Assembly (NCBI GenBank): GCA_045576655.1
Contig: JAZNGW010000008.1
Location: 1-64,000 of the forward strand
DNA: 64,000 nucleotides
DNA from: RGIG8745 sp045576655
GTDB lineage: Bacteria; Bacteroidota; Bacteroidia; Bacteroidales; Bacteroidaceae
Direction: 5' to 3'
Position 1 is the stretch's first letter, and each line of letters opens with the position of its first letter. Below, piece by piece: positions 62,327 to 64,000 of this stretch. The translations under genes were made by a program, and so were the position numbers. The notes beneath the pieces were generated by a model. It was not told the DNA's origin. It saw only the letters and a list, made by a program, of their open reading frames with translations, and ran no database searches.

Positions 62327-62442
62327 ATCATTTTATTTTACAAGTCTTCCGAGCGTTAATACCAAACGAGATACTTAAAAGGCTCTGTTATTGTTTTTAT
62401 TATTCACATCTCACATAACACACAAACTGAATACAAATATAA

Positions 62443-62475
62443 TAAAAAAAATGCGCCATTAAAGAATGACACATT
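62443..62475 (-). terminator. Probable terminator after the sigma-factor operon
   Basis: AATGCGCCATT (62450-62460) and AATGACACATT (62465-62475) pair around AAAG. The two C-A mismatches become G-U pairs only on the minus strand, and a T-run follows there, so it acts on the minus strand. Confidence 0.75.
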
Positions 62476-62505
62476 TTCTATTCCACGTTTTTACATTATT
62501 AAGCC

Positions 62506-62964
62506 TTATTTATCATTTCTCCGGTGAGGATTTCGAGGGTAAAACTTGTTCAAAGCCTCCATGCCAAACTCCTGAATAGCGCATTTCACTTTAAACATTT
62601 TCTCCCAACTGAGCACCTTGTTAAATCTCTCATAATAAGACTTTTCAATCTCATTTTGCTTTATTTCCAAATTCACAATACGTTCCATGATACGCCGATA
62701 GTCCGCTTCCGACTTCGCAACTTTCCCTTCGCGCACCAATCTGCCCATCTCACGCCTAACCTTCCTCTGCTCATTCATCATTTCGTGAAATATAGGGAAA
62801 AAAGCACTTGCCTCTTCCTGAGTAACCCCCGCCTTCTCAACAACGAAACGCTCAAGCATCTGCTTATACTTCTCTGGATTAAATTTCGTCCTCTTATCAC
62901 CCGAAGACTGTGCAAACCCAACTAAAGAAAACAGGGCGAAAAGAACAAATAATAACTTTTTCAT
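62506..62964 (-). CDS. Periplasmic helical protein (Spy/CpxP-like), third gene of sigma operon
   Basis: 152 residues: signal peptide MKKLLFVLFALFSLVGFAQ and a helical remainder rich in Arg, Lys and Glu (QEEASAFFPIFHEMMNEQRKVRREMGRLVREGK). The helical hairpin with EEASAFFPIF recalls Spy/CpxP-type stress sensors, but the LTxxQ signature is not clear. Co-location with a sigma/anti-sigma pair suggests an envelope stress response. It follows the anti-sigma gene by 33 bases. Confidence 0.72.
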   Translation of the reverse strand: MKKLLFVLFALFSLVGFAQSSGDKRTKFNPEKYKQMLERFVVEKAGVTQEEASAFFPIFHEMMNEQRKVRREMGRLVREGKVAKSEADYRRIMERIVNLEIKQNEIEKSYYERFNKVLSWEKMFKVKCAIQEFGMEALNKFYPRNPHRRNDK

Positions 62965-62996
62965 ACTTCTATTCTCTAAAATTCAAATACACATAT

Positions 62997-63365
62997 TTAA
63001 TCATTAGGCCCTGCCAAGTAAGCATAGACATCTTCATAATCCAACATCGCGTAATTCATTACATCTCTGCTGAAATCCTCGTCATAAACGGCACCTTGCA
63101 TGTCCGCCATCATGTCCGCCTCATCCGAACCCTTATCCAAAGGAAGCACAAACATAACAAACCCTACGATACAAGCCGCAGCAGCACAAACCGCATACTT
63201 CCCGTACAGGCTTATACGCCGAGCAGGTCTCTTGTCCTCAACCGCCTCAACATCACCAATCCTCCTCATGATCTTCTCTGTCAAAGAGTCAAAATACCCT
63301 TCAGGAACAGCAAACTGCCCTTTGTCGCTTAAATGCCTCTTTGCATTCACTTCATTAATGTCCAT
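62997..63365 (-). CDS. Putative anti-sigma factor
   Basis: 122 residues from ATG 63365 (MDINEVNAKRHLSDKGQFA); the frame extends back to 63413. The N-terminal part (VPEGYFDSLTEKIMRRIGD) is a pattern common in Bacteroidetes proteins next to ECF sigma genes. One membrane helix follows (YAVCAAAACIVGFVMFVLPL), then an acidic exterior part. It likely holds the sigma factor at the membrane. Confidence 0.72.
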   Translation of the reverse strand: MDINEVNAKRHLSDKGQFAVPEGYFDSLTEKIMRRIGDVEAVEDKRPARRISLYGKYAVCAAAACIVGFVMFVLPLDKGSDEADMMADMQGAVYDEDFSRDVMNYAMLDYEDVYAYLAGPND

Positions 63366-63467
63366 ATATTCATTCTTTTTATCAGACACAGAACCGCAAA
63401 TAGTCATTGCCATAGTTCACGCATCTACCTATAAGACACAATTATATATATATAGTTTAATAGCACA

Positions 63468-64000
63468 TCATTCTTTAGACTTGAAAAAGTCCTCAATCTT
63501 CTTCACCGCATGATGATACGACGCCTTCAAAGCCCCCACGCTCGTGTCCAGAAGTTCCGACATATCCTCATACTTCATACCCTCAAAATACTTCATGTTA
63601 AACACGACCCTCTGCTTGTTAGGCAGCGAAGAGACAACCTCCTGCAGAAGCGCCTGTACCTCATCACCGTCAAAATAGGGGTCGCTAGCCAACTGTTCAG
63701 CCACACCTTCCATATCTGCCTCCACACTCTGGTTCTTCTTGCTCCTATTAAGAAAGGTCAGACTCTCGTTCAACGCAATCTTATACAACCAAGTCGACAA
63801 TTTAGAGTCGCCTCTGAAAGAATCTATGCTAGTCCACGCCTTGACAAACGTATTTTGCAGCACATCATCAGCATCATCATGAAGCACCACAATACGACGA
63901 ATCTGCCAATAGAGCGTCTGACTATATTCATTCACAATATCTTCAAAAGCCCTACTACGCGTTCGCCTGTCATGTAATCGACTTATTATATCCTCCTCCT
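63468..64000 (-). CDS. RNA polymerase ECF sigma factor (5' end outside window)
   Basis: Sigma region 2 (YWQIRRIVVLHDDADDVLQNTF, WLYKIALNESL) and region 4 (LPNKQRVVFNMKYFEGMKYEDMSELLDTSVGALKASYHHA) are intact. The frame is open to the window edge; the extra codons read EEDIISRLHDRRTRSRAFEDIV and fit the family N terminus, so the true start lies outside. Probably regulates the stress response encoded with it. Confidence 0.92.
   Translation of the reverse strand, partial: EEDIISRLHDRRTRSRAFEDIVNEYSQTLYWQIRRIVVLHDDADDVLQNTFVKAWTSIDSFRGDSKLSTWLYKIALNESLTFLNRSKKNQSVEADMEGVAEQLASDPYFDGDEVQALLQEVVSSLPNKQRVVFNMKYFEGMKYEDMSELLDTSVGALKASYHHAVKKIEDFFKSKE

Overview
The window looks like chromosomal DNA of a member of the Bacteroidales, most likely Prevotella-like; the genus is an inference. 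Three things point there. A complete bat (aerotolerance) cluster is present. Promoters repeatedly match the Bacteroidetes -7 element TAnnTTTG, often with a TTG about 20 bases upstream, while strong Shine-Dalgarno sites are mostly absent. Typical Bacteroidetes families also occur: a small DUF4295 gene beside L28/L33, a TPR-membrane-HTH regulator and a TonB-type barrel protein.

Layout. 1-6.6 kb is an accessory, defence-like stretch: the 3' part of an adenine-specific DNA methylase with a composition break, a cysteine-rich unknown protein, a frameshifted HEPN-type gene, a DUF2335 membrane protein with a small overlapping partner, and a Fic protein whose promoter sits inside a perfect 14-bp inverted repeat. 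7-19.9 kb is housekeeping: thrS-infC-rpmI-rplT, a phosphohexomutase, dnaJ-grpE, prs, a ThiE/TenI-like protein, a SpoU-type methyltransferase and valS. 19.9-27 kb holds a LOG-family protein, tRNA-Arg(CCG), and a signalling operon with a giant two-unit sensor kinase, a response regulator and a membrane protein. 27-28.4 kb has a small winged-helix-like protein and ispE. 28.4-34.8 kb has repeats, a TonB-type barrel protein, a membrane-anchored TPR regulator, a HAD phosphatase and ung. 34.9-40.1 kb is one apparent operon: a phospholipase D/cardiolipin synthase-like enzyme, a GHL10 glycosidase-like protein, a lipoprotein and a PL11 rhamnogalacturonan lyase. 40-45.5 kb has two related TPR proteins and gyrA. 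46-55.6 kb is a HTH protein, a PAP2 phosphatase and batE-D-C-B-A, a BatD-like gene, DUF58 and moxR, all on the minus strand. 55.8-60.5 kb has an HU-membrane-LysM protein, HU, rimO, ftsY, DUF4295, rpmG and rpmB. 60.8-64 kb has rmuC and an ECF sigma/anti-sigma operon cut by the window edge.

The most unusual signal is non-coding. Two copies of a three-block intergenic element (28504-28783 and 45648-45865) lie about 17 kb apart in opposite orientation. Each has arrays with an exact 22-bp period flanking an array with a 21-bp period. The central 84 bp differ at one base between copies, while the flanks have diverged but kept motif and spacing. I do not recognise the element as a described family. 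Other points worth following are the HU-TM-LysM architecture, the tandem sensor kinase, the operator-like repeat over the fic promoter and the single-base lesion in the HEPN-type gene.
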